From Tubulanus polymorphus (taxonomy: Eukaryota > Nemertea > Palaeonemertea > Tubulaniformes > Tubulanidae), in NCBI RefSeq assembly GCF_964204645.1, contig NC_134026.1:6138001-6202000 (forward strand): DNA of 64,000 nucleotides, given 5' to 3'. A program made the position numbers and the translations under genes. Shown here piece by piece: positions 12,306 to 22,342 of this stretch. Under the pieces are notes generated by a model that saw nothing but the letters and a program-made list of their open reading frames with translations, ran no database searches and was not told the origin of the DNA. Positions within the stretch are counted from its first letter, which is position 1; the number at the start of each line of letters is the position of its first letter.

Positions 12306-15300
12306 CCGAATGACGATGACGCGAACGAACCTTTCATCGAGCCACAGTTTTGTTGAATCAACGTATACAACCAGCCGGCGCAGGTCTTATAGTACGGCTC
12401 ATCCTTAACGAAATCAGCCATGATTATTCAATCCTTATTCAGGCCGAGGAGAGTAATCCCTCGTAGTGAGCTCTTCAATCCGACAAACTGAATTGAACTC
12501 GAATGAACCGACCGGCATTTACGAGCATCTAACGAACGAATTCAGGCGATCTTTCATCATCGAATGGGACAGATAATTATTTCTGCGCGGAATTAGAAGC
12601 TCCGCGCGAGACTAGATCAATTCCGCGTGACGATTTACAACAGCCAACTATTAGATTATCTCATATACGTCGCGGTCACTAAAATCTTGCATACAGTCCG
12701 ATTCTTTCTCGTCTAACGGTCTGCTCCGTGAACGCAAGCACACACACAGTCCCACTGTAGCCGAATCAATACTGTAATCTAATAATGAGATGGATTCCCG
12801 AATCTTCACGCTCCATGACGGATATCTTAAGATCTCAATAACAGCGAATGTTCCCACGGCGATGGTATGATTTACGGCGCCGAAATATCAAGCGAATCAC
12901 GAAAATAATCGGATGATCGCAGAGAAAGTCTTAGAGCAACACCCATCTATAACATATGCAGGACACACAGGCTATTACACACTATAAACCTATCTTTCTA
13001 CACAATGTTCATATTATGTACAGAAAACGGTCTAGCGTAAATCTAAATCGTACCTCTATATACAAATAGTCTAAAATGCGAATAAAGGAGGCAGGGAAGG
13101 GTTCTGGAAAAAAATCCGTAGACAATTTACATACGCATTTTTAAATAGCGGACGACCACTAGTCACTACCTAGCGAGATGACGGTGAGGTAAACCACAGC
13201 TATGCTACTGTGAAGTCCGTAGGATTTTATCGTAGGAAAACCTGAAATCCGTATATGATTCACCGTTAAACACTGACTGTGATATATTCGCAAGTAATTC
13301 GGCAGACACCATTTCCTATAAATACACGAATACATTTTCTCTCGGAGTCAGTCCAGTCGAATGAAAAAAGTCTACACGATCCATTTTTTCGACGTTGCAT
13401 ATCATATCCGTTTTACTTCATGGTGATTGGTTTCCCGTTAAAAATGTCAAAACAGTTTTTCCCGATCTAATAAGCGCGGAAATGTTCAGAATGATCCATC
13501 GTATAACAACGCAACAGCGGTAGCAGTAGCAGCTATTGCAGCAGCGCGCTTCCAGATCGACAGAAACAAACAATGAGAATGCTTCAACAGCTACATTTCC
13601 CTCCCCCTCTCTCTCTCTCTCAGTCTCTCTCCAGTGACAAACGCTTGTGTGACGGCTAGTCAGGATAATTTACATGCAACCCGCGTATATATATACATCG
13701 CCCAAACTAGAAACGTTGAGTCACCAAGGATGAGAGGATAACTACTGAATCAGGTGACACACAAATGAACCGAGCAACGAGGATCATAAAAAATACTTAT
13801 ATTCAAGAATAATAATGTGTCCCGACGCAGCCCGACCAGGGGGATAAATTTCACCGAGGAATACGCAATAATCTACTTTAGTTTTTGATACATTAATTGG
13901 ATTGAATTTCACCGACTATATTATATACTCAAATTGGCCTATCTATTCAATTCATCGAAAAAGTCTTGAATTGCTATTCAAAACCTTTCAAGTCATACTG
14001 GACCTAGTCTAGTATATAGCCACATTGTTCCCCAAACAAGTTGTTGGGGACCGTAACAACGTCTGGTATTCAGTCTGGGCCCTTCTTGGAGATAGCTTTG
14101 GATTAACATTCATTCAGCACACATCAGTAGAGGGCGCAACAAAACACTGTTAGTAGTGAACATTAGTTAATTTTCAATATAATTCTTACTTGATTCTTAG
14201 GCTGCCAAATCGGAAAAAAAATTCGGAAGAAATGGAAGAGGCGGTTTTACAGTCTTAGTTCATAGAATTTGAGAAATTAAGGATAGATTCTAGTTGAATC
14301 TGAGAAGAAATCTAGTATCATTGTACTAATGCACAACACCTGGTGGATTCTCACTTGCCCCTAACGGGATCCTCGATTGCCACAGTCAACTACGGAGTAG
14401 TTCTCATTTATCTCACGACCAACGCACTTATATGGCTTTAATTCAGATTTGTTCGAATTCGAACTAATCTTCACCTGAGAAAATCAAGTAGGCCTAGGCC
14501 TACTCGATGTGCAGCATTCGCTCGGGAATTTTTTCACCAAAATATTTTGTATATTGTGTTAGAATAGGAATAAGTGATAAAACAGCATCCCGGTATTTTT
14601 CTGTAATTATTGCATTTTTTTCCACACGACGTCATCCATCACGGAGTTAATCTATTAGGTTAACAAGGACTGACACGCAAAAATAAAACGGCGACAAATG
14701 ACTCGAAAAATAACACGTAGATCTATATTACTGGTATTCGACACACACACACACACATGGATCAACAAAAAACACTCCGGCGCGTGGTAGGCTTTAGATA
14801 TTGAGCGCGAGTCAATGTACATTCCATTCTTACATATAATTGTTAATTAGCGAATAGTAGAAAATATCCGTCGGTTCAATTCATGAATAAACCATAATCT
14901 TCTTTTATTACTGTTAGCATGTACCGATACTAGCAGGTTTAACTGTATACATGTAGCTTTATTTTGTGATAACTTAAAAACAAATATCGATACCTTTAGA
15001 ATATCTATAATATGGCGCAATATCGGGGCATACAAACTAGAAAAAAATTCTAAATATTTGAAGTATAATATGCCTAAAGCATTAAGCCACCAAAAGGGCA
15101 AGATCTCTATCATAAGAATGTATAAATTGTCTATAGGCTCACGCTAAAAAGATGCAAATTTTGTCTTTTAAAGGAAAAAGATATGTTTGTTGTTCAAGAG
15201 TGTTTTAGGTATATATGAATGAAGTGACTTTAGTAATAAAAGTTGATGGTAACTTTTCGATAGTAACACTAGCCCTGAGAGTTCATCGCGATAAGAATAA

Positions 15301-16182
15301 AAGATCGATAAGATTTGAGTGCTTACCACTTTGCCACGACGATCTCCTATCACCCAAACTGTCGAATGACCGGGTCACGCTTTGATCCTGAAAAAAAAAG
15401 AATACAAATGATTACCCGTTAAGTAGGTTTTTTAATCTATATCATTTGGACTAATATATGGCTGGTAATGTATTCAAATAGCAAAAGGAGCTGGTTGGGC
15501 AGAGAGTATGTACAAAATAAGATAAAAACCCACTATGTACAAATTAAAAGAATTTCAAAATCGAGAATTTATTCATTAAAAAAATAAGACACAACGTTTC
15601 GATCTCACCCTAGAGATCCTCATCAGGTGTGAGATTATCACTAAAAACGAGGGGTATATATACAGAGAACAGGTTAATTGAGTAAATTAGTGAGTGAATA
15701 AGTAATTAGTGTTTGGCATGGCATGAAGTAATATACTTAGAATAGAAAGATGTACAAAATACTACCAGCCTACAGGGAAAGTTTTCAAATGGTCAACTTT
15801 TGATTGCATGCTAGAGAAACTTGTATAACAAGATAGGAAGAGCAATAGAAAACCAAAACATGGATAAGCAAATGAACAACAGCAAGGGCATACAATTACG
15901 CTTGGAACACTGATGGACATAAATACATCCAAAACCCTATGAGGATGGAAGTATTGGATGTAAAGATACACACACAAAACCTTTAAGGGGTTAAGAGAGT
16001 TGTGATCTACCAAATGGACTAAAATTAAAATCTGACTTGACTCATATTATCATACTCACTGTTGCTGTCATGTCCGGTTCATTGCTGGGGTTGATAGTTG
16101 TTGTTTTTGTTTTAGAATTGAATATATCCATGAGATCGGCCAAAAAGTCACTTTCCGATTCCTTTTCCTCGTTCGAATCCAT
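4422..16182 (-). CDS. large disordered protein with repeated phostensin/taperin-type W motifs, two alternative N-termini
   Basis: Exons in transcription order: 12421-12331 (ATG) or 16182-16060 plus 15387-15327; then 11506-11439, 11019-10882, 10062-9958, 9385-9314, 9219-9078, 8409-8102, 7872-7008, 6470-6116, 5764-5736, 5555-5380, 4684-4597 and 4507-4422. All have GT/AG borders and phases that close, giving about 840 or 871 residues. The protein is rich in Ser, Pro, Lys and Glu and has no folded domain I recognise. Its C-terminal half repeats P-x-W-x-x-E-[IL]-x-x-[RK]-[RK]: VPAWRSEI, PPWLRR, SPSWFDKY, PPWMREI, PSWMKEM, VPAWKAEI, PPWKLEL, PPWKLEI and VDWKKEL. Vertebrate phostensin and taperin start with one such segment (IPDWKLQL, VPAWKREI) and act on PP1 and actin; a cytoskeletal role here is inference. 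I saw no clear RVxF PP1-docking motif. The stop lies inside a strong donor sequence, so the 3' end is uncertain. Confidence 0.75.
6726..6926. mobile_element. small foldback insertion with 13-bp target-site duplication
   Basis: A 13-bp direct repeat TCAAAGTATGACA (6726-6738 and 6914-6926) brackets 175 bp. Inside, GAGTAAAATCC[TC]ACAATAAA (from about 6740) is repeated inverted at about 6850-6880. The CCCACAATAA block recurs near 28.38 kb and at both ends of the 36.23-kb repeat, so this is a dispersed family. It lies in an intron of the W-motif gene. Confidence 0.6.
8841..8890. repeat. perfect 19-bp-arm hairpin
   Basis: Arms 8841-8859 and 8872-8890 are exact reverse complements (TAAAACCTGTTGTGGAGAA) around a 12-nt loop, inside an intron of the W-motif gene. 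Confidence 0.8.
10497..10785. mobile_element. piggyBac-like MITE, copy 1
   Basis: 281 bp (10501-10781) flanked by TTAA on both sides, with ends CCCTTTCAGTGC and GCATTGAAAGGG. TTAA targets and CCC-starting ends are typical of piggyBac. Inner blocks ACACCGC..GCGGTGT form short palindromes. It is homologous to 44947-45226 and has no coding capacity. Confidence 0.8.
12252..12302. repeat. (AT)n microsatellite
   Basis: About 25 uninterrupted AT dinucleotides just downstream of first exon A of the W-motif gene. Confidence 0.95.
12331..12421 (-). CDS. alternative first coding exon A of the W-motif gene
   Basis: ATG at 12421; 30 codons beginning MADFVKDEPYYKTCAGW, ending in phase 1. The donor is AAAG then GTTCGT, weaker than the others in this gene. 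The phase fits exon 11506-11439, giving ..SMK-DASAESPS... Upstream to about 13.7 kb lie CT-rich and CAG-rich tracts that could be promoter or 5' UTR. I do not recognise the peptide. Confidence 0.6.
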
Positions 16183-16221
16183 TACGACAGGATATTTTAA
16201 CTTAACGGGCAAATCGATGAT
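15327..16221 (-). CDS. alternative N-terminal exon pair B of the W-motif gene
   Basis: Exon 16221-16060 has a TTTTTCAG acceptor. Its ATG at 16182 has G at -3 and +4, and 41 codons follow (MDSNEEKESESDFLADLMDI..). Exon 15387-15327 adds DQSVTRSFDSLGDRRSSW and ends in phase 1, the same phase as exon A, so both can join 11506-11439. A probable noncoding leader exon ends at 17533 with donor GTAAGT, and an in-frame TGA in it supports starting at 16182. The block SDFLADLM followed by DQ recalls the start of a GoLoco motif, but the spacing is wrong, so I do not call it. Confidence 0.65.
15508..15761 (-). mobile_element. short retroelement copy with hammerhead-like core and 12-bp target-site duplication
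   Basis: ATGTACAAAATA repeats at 15508-15519 and 15750-15761 around a 230-bp insert. The minus strand reads CTGATGAG, a stem GATCTC..GAGATC, then GAAAC, and ends in CATAGTGGGTTTTTATCT. The same 3' part occurs in the 57925-58615 insertion and, degenerate, in the 60148-60249 foldback. No ORF. Penelope-like elements are known to carry hammerhead motifs; the family assignment is inference. Confidence 0.65.
15596..15626 (-). ncRNA. hammerhead-ribozyme-like core
   Basis: Minus strand: CUGAUGAG, then stem II GAUCUC/GAGAUC with loop UAGGGU, then GAAAC. These are the invariant catalytic core elements. A short stem III, AC..GU followed by C, gives a possible UH cleavage site in GAAACGUUGUGUC. Stem I pairing looks weak, so activity is uncertain. 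Confidence 0.5.
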
Positions 16222-16638
16222 CTGAAAAAGTAAGAAACACCATCTAGCATATAGGCCTATATCCTATTGTATGGATGTATAAGCTTATCTCGGAAAGCAA
16301 TTTTGAACATTCTTCTAGTGGAAACGGACCTTCCCACCTACCGGGGCTTCAGAAGCATAATCAGAGACTGTGGTTCCGACGAAACACAACTAACCACGGT
16401 AGGTTTATAAACCTGCAAAACCTACGCGATTATTAAAAAGCTTAACACCCAATAATTAGGTCACTGATAGTGATGATTGCCTAGGGTCCACATTAGTCAG
16501 TTTAGCCTATAACCTGGCTGTGGTCATGATCAGATATTTCGCAAGCCACAAATCGCATAATCCTATCCGATTGATTAAGAAAGCTTATTACTCCTTAACA
16601 ATAACAGAGTCCAAAAATAATCACAGACAAAGCCTTTT

Positions 16639-17104
16639 GATTTTGGCGGTCATCCTTATTACCGAGATGATGTATTTTACCGAGATGAACCGAGATCAAC
16701 CGAGATGAAATTAAATATAACATATTTAATTATTCCATATCGATTTTAACCATTGAAATCATATTATATCAGTAATAAATGCCTGCTGGGTTCATATTTT
16801 ACATATTTTGTCGGATATTTTTGGAAAAATAACTTTTAACTTTACTGAGATGAGATCGTCGATCAATCAAATTCAATGAAATTTTATTGCTAACCGAGTT
16901 TACGTTTTTTGAGTCAAAATTTTTTTAAATAAAAAAATATGTAAAATATGACTCTAGGAGGTATTTATTACTGATATAACGTGATTTCAAGTGTTAAAAT
17001 CGATAAGGAATAAATAGATATGTTATATTTAATTTCATCTCGGTTGATCTCGGTTCATCTCGGTAAAATACATCATCTCGGTAATAAGGATGACCCGATT
17101 TTGG
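16639..17104. mobile_element. long-TIR MITE with 8-bp target-site duplication
   Basis: GATTTTGG repeats at 16639-16646 and 17097-17104. The 450-bp element begins GGTCATCCTTATTACCGAG, and its terminal inverted repeats run about 140 bp at high identity. Each end holds tandem ACCGAGAT[GC]A motifs. The 8-bp duplication would suit a hAT-type transposase. End fragments of the same family sit at 17221-17292 and 43765-43826. Confidence 0.75.
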
Positions 17105-17532
17105 ACCCACACACTGCTGTCAGAAGAAACTTGCCTAACACAGGGACTTGTCACAATTGATAATGAATGAATAAAACCAGTATCAATACCCAAGCCCAGT
17201 ATCCCTATATGATTATACAGGAATAAATAAATGTTATATTTCATGTCATCTTGGTAAATTACGTCGTCTCGGTAATAAGGGGGACCCGGTGGTATAAAAT
17301 GTGTGGAAGTGAAGGTGTCAAATTATCTGTTTTACTGCAGTAAAAGAACATAGGCAAAACGCTAGGGGCAACCAACTTCAACGAAACAAGGAAAGAGGTT
17401 TCCCCCACAATCGAATCAACAAAACAACCAATGAACCGACCAACACTAACTGGTGACTAACACTAACTTAACAGCAACAACAACAAAGTTAAACCACAAT
17501 TTTTGATCATCAATTACTTAAAGATAACTTAC

Positions 17533-17770
17533 ATGAATCAAGAATCAACTTCGTTCTTTTTCGCTCAGCGGTTTCTTCGTTTCGAAATGAATGTCGTTAA
17601 ATATCAGCAGCGCAGCTTTTGTGTCATAGATCGGATATAAATGGCGAAATATTGCCCCCGCAGTTGTTCTCTTTTTTATGGAATGGCGGCCATTGTTTTG
17701 TTTATTTCTGGCTCCACCAATTCCCGTGCGGTGGTGAAATACGCACATGCTAAGTAGTGCAAACAACATT
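17533..17770 (-). promoter_or_regulatory. probable upstream leader exon and promoter of the W-motif gene
   Basis: A good donor (TTCAT then GTAAGT) at 17533 lies 1.3 kb upstream of the acceptor at 16222. The exon's 5' end is not visible. A 74-codon ORF, 17769-17545, covers the leader and is taken as noncoding or a uORF. Confidence 0.35.
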
Positions 17771-17899
17771 CTGAATCTCTGCTGATTGTGATTGCGGGCC
17801 AGACCCCGGCGTTAATAACCAGAACCAGAAATATCCGTGTTGTGATAATGATATAATATAATGATCTGTAATAACACAACAATAATCTCGGGGTGCAGA

Positions 17900-20800
17900 T
17901 GGTATCAGTTTGGTTTAAGGATTTTGCATTTAGAAATAAACTATGAACTTAAATAAACTTATTTTTTGTTTAGTCCCTCGTGCCTTGGCTTTTGTTGCCT
18001 AAATTTATCCAGCTGACTGTTTTATGTTGCTGTATTAGCACCCCTAATTTGTTTATCACTTAAATTCAGCCCCCTTCTGTATAAAGGATGATTGTTCTGG
18101 ATGATTGTAAATGTATCTCATAATTTTGTAACCTCTGAGTTTTCCTGAAGATGACTTAGGATATAGATGAAATGTCGAATAAACTATTAACTCAAGGAAA
18201 CATTTCGGACTTTATTTTTTCGTAATTAGTGGATGAGGAAGTCTACTACGTTTATATATTTTTTTTTTTCGAAAGCTTCATATAACAAGAATATTTTGCA
18301 GAAATTGGGAGCTCCAGTTGGGTCAAAACCCACAGAACATTTTCACCTTGGATTCTTCATATTTAGATATCTTGTCACATATCAGTTTTTTCAGGAATGA
18401 ATAGCAACAAAGCATCAAGAGTTTCCACTCTGGTTCCTTCCACGCACATTCTTCTTAAAACGCCCCACACAACTCCAATCGTGAATACATGTAAATCCAA
18501 TACAACCATGACAAGAAATGATTTTTCAATAATTTACAGATTTATTTTTCTAAACATTATTTACAAGAGAAGTCTGTTAAACAGTATGATAGACCAGTCA
18601 ACCTAGAAAATTGAAAGGGATGAATTCTGCACAATTTGGAGCATCCAAAATGCCCATGTGACATTTCTTCCAACATTTTTCTTTATTTCCAGAGAATTAA
18701 ATCATTTTTAGGGAACAAATGAAGCCTAAGCTTCAAATTCTACAGCTAACATGATCAACTGCCTTTGTTATTTTTGTATTCATCTTTTTATATATTCTTT
18801 TCAAATGGATTGACCATGGATTTGATTTCGCCATAATTTTCCTAAATCAATGAATATCACCGAATTTCTACTGAATTTCAAAATCTTAAACTTTTAAAGA
18901 ATTTAATTTTGAAATTTTTCAAACTTTCAAGAACATTTTTTCGAGTTACAAAAAATAAAATCTAAGAATGTATTTACAAACTTTAACAACGGAAGGGGTA
19001 CCCGATAGTTTATAAGAGCATATGTACAGTATTTACATAGTTTCATATTCTTTGTAACAGTACAGCCTCATCTACATATGGTTAATGTAATGTTTAACAA
19101 GCATTTTGAGTTGTAGAACTTAACGCTATTTTCAGTTCAGGTGCGACGTGTTAAAGTGATTCATTCATTAACTGAACAACATAGTTTTCAGTTTTAGCAA
19201 AACTTATCAATAATTGATGAGTTTTAAAATGCCTGGAGCCAGTGTTACCCACTTCAACCCTGGTTCCATAAATGTGATAAAAACTCGACTCTGCATAAGA
19301 ATTTGTTCAAGTCAAATTTTCCCGACAATTGTGGAACATTTTTATGCATTGCAAAAACCAAGCGAATCTGACAGCATCGGCCTAGACAACTGGCCCTCAT
19401 TAAGAAGACAGCAAACCCATTCAATTCTCTCTAATGTAGATGAGGCTTCAATGTTGTCCCTGAACCTAATACTTATATTAACTATACTTTCAAAGCTACG
19501 GATGTCATTATCATAGACACATGTTTTGTATTTGTTTAAAGCCAACTGCCCAAATATATATATTACTATAGATTTCATTGAAAACCTTAGAACGAAAAAT
19601 GAAACGCAACTGGTTGAACTAAGCAAAATATTCGAAATTCGAAATAAGTTTCTCAATTCAAGGTTTGAGATGTGAGATTGAATCTGTTTCATACGAACAG
19701 CTAGTTGGTGAATTTGGAGAAATAATCAAAAATCAATTTGGCTAACACATGGCTATTGATTATATAGAGGTTGTACTGTATAGTATTGTAGTACTTGTAT
19801 AGACCTAACCAGCACTCCTAACAAGTATTTAGTATCATAGTAACTTTTTCTAATGTGTTGCTCTATACCATAATCAACATACGCACTAATACCAAAGACA
19901 AATTTTCACATGGGTCGGATAATAGAAACAAAATATATATCATCTTCATTAAAAGAAATGGGATCGGAAATATATGAAAACGGTTCATAATCAATGAAAT
20001 TACAATTCCAAGTCCTCTTGTATTCATTCCTGTACAATCATGCTAAGCACGGACATTATGTTTGAAAAATTGACTCCTTTTCTTAAAACCTAATTGAGAT
20101 GGCCTGATTCTTCTACAGCATATTGAAGTTAATATCAACTTGGATTTAACGATCTAGCAAATACAATACCGGAAATTTGTCAATTCCATACAAGAAATGA
20201 TTGGTAAATTATAAGAGTGGATGTTCTGGTCAATTGGAACATGCTGTAACAAGCTCCCTATGTACTACTAATGTATTCATAACTCAAAAAATATCCAAAT
20301 TCGCGTGCGTCTGTCATTGTTTTAAGTATATACAACCTTAATATCATCATGTAGATGATATATATCACAAACCCTTCTAGGGTATCTCTATATAATTTTA
20401 TCACACTGTTTGGCTTGTCACTGTTTAACAACACTAAAACAGTAAAACCAGCTTAATCCAGATCGTTTGGGCTGATGAAATAATCCAATTGCAAATAGCC
20501 TACCATCTAGATTAGATAAAATATGTAGTCAAAACTGATCGAGTTTAAGCAGGCTTTACTAACAATTGGACTGGGATTTAATCCTATTCATTATGGTACA
20601 ATTTGCATTCACAAAGGGAATACTTCATAAATTACCTAAGAATAAGAATACTACTTCCTAAAAAAACAAGTAGTAGTAGTGAAAATAAGATATCATCAGA
20701 TGAACACTGAACAGGATAGACACAATTCACTGACCAATGTCATGGTTTGATAGCACATATCGTATGCGTTGCATAGAACATCACATTATTTGTCTCATAT

Positions 20801-22318
20801 GTGAACAAATCAGAGCTTCTTTCCGAAGAAAGCATGTGCATTTGACCGGTTGAGGAGAACTTTTCAACAGTCAATATGATCCAGGTAGGATCGAAACTAG
20901 AAAACCGAATCTTGGTCAAATATAGAAGCTAAAAATTTTGTCTTAAATCGTAGAAGGAAAGGAAAAAGGAACTACTGGTATCGACCGGGTGTTATCGATG
21001 CGAAGTAGGGCTGACGAGTGTCTTTCGTTTCAGCGAAATCTAATTTCCTTGAATTCGTACAAAGCCGCTGTATGCTGTTGTAAGAAGAGTTGTTTCAATA
21101 ACAATCTAAACAGCTGTCGATAATATCAATTATTCTACAGTTCATAAACAAAGTATTGAAAGCGCTTGGCTACATTGATTTTTATCAATTCTGTTATTTT
21201 GGTTACTGATAATAGAGAATGTAGCAAATTCAATGAGAGGGGTTTAACTGGCGTTTGTGGTTTATAGATGTTCACAACCAAGACCCACAGTTGAATTCTT
21301 CAGTTCGAGTGAACTCTTCGAGTTTAAGTCCCGGTGAGTTATTCGAGTCTGATTTCAACATGGATTTAGGTGATTGAGGTCGAATCAATATAGCATACCG
21401 GTAGGCAAAATGGCAGCAGACATACCTGCAAAAACCTGTAAACTATAAAATAAAACCAAACATTGCATTGCTTAGTATATGTGCTGCCTAGACACAAAAT
21501 TGTACACAAAACATGCCTTACTCATAGGATACTCCATTCCGAATGTAGTAGTGGGTCAAGATTCACGAAAATATACAAGCTTCAAGGGGCTGACTGATCT
21601 TCGGCTGTTGGAACTAAGATGATCTCAAATCTGAGCTATGAGTGTGAAACTGGGCCCTGACGATTATTGAAAACTTCTTCATGAATCTAGACCCAGACAT
21701 TAAAGCAGGTGAGTTATCAAAAAACCAGCCCTTCGAATAATCGAATGAACGGAGATTCAGACTGGTTAAATTTTCTGTATCTAAATATATATATATACAG
21801 CCCTAAACAACCACATGAGATTGACAGTATTCATTATCAGTATATATATATACCATAGCACACGACCCAAGATGAATATGTTACAGATGAAATCACTATC
21901 ACTCGTATTAATCTGTATTAAAACACTGATGACCCCCGTCCAGGTTGAAAACTTGGGTAAATTATACGGAAAATATCAATATTGCCAACAATGACAAATT
22001 ATGCGAATTTTTGACACGCCAGGAATACTATAAATTTTTTGTTGGACTTTCAACGAAGCTCAGCCCAGAAACAGTGACTCATACTAATCAATAAATCATA
22101 CACACATCGACGAAATGAGGAATTAAGAGATGGTATCACTAGTGCGGGCGAAACGCGATTTTACTGAGCATTTCGAGATGTAGAGTTTTTTTTTTCCGCC
22201 GAACAACACGAAAGCCACAATCGGCGTGGCTCTCCATTCTAGTATCGCGATATGCAGAAAGTTTGTTTCCTTAACGACCAGAAGCGATGATTACAGGATC
22301 GGGATGTGAAGAGATTGA
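17900..22318. other. intergenic stretch between W-motif gene and hexokinase 3' end
   Basis: No gene recognised. At 18145-18190 there is a degraded copy of the CCTGAAGATGAC..GTCGAA repeat that is better preserved at 36.24 kb. Overlapping ORFs on both strands at 19214-19692 (100 and 116 codons) match nothing and look fortuitous. Confidence 0.5.
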
Positions 22319-22324
22319 TTTATT
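22319..22324 (-). terminator. poly(A) signal of hexokinase
   Basis: AATAAA on the minus strand about 20 nt after the hexokinase TAA at 22343-22345, which would give a very short 3' UTR. Confidence 0.6.
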
Positions 22325-22342
22325 CTCGTAGTTCTAGATCTT

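Noticed and set aside
16060-16182. GoLoco motif in the alternative N-terminus
   Set aside because: DFLADLM and a later DQ resemble the start and end, but the spacing and the essential Arg are not right.
17545-17769. 74-codon ORF as the start of the W-motif gene
   Set aside because: It ends in TGA before the donor at 17533 and cannot continue into exon 16221.
19214-19692. Overlapping ORFs of 100 (plus) and 116 (minus) codons
   Set aside because: No recognisable motif, no splice context and AT-rich composition like the surrounding intergenic DNA.
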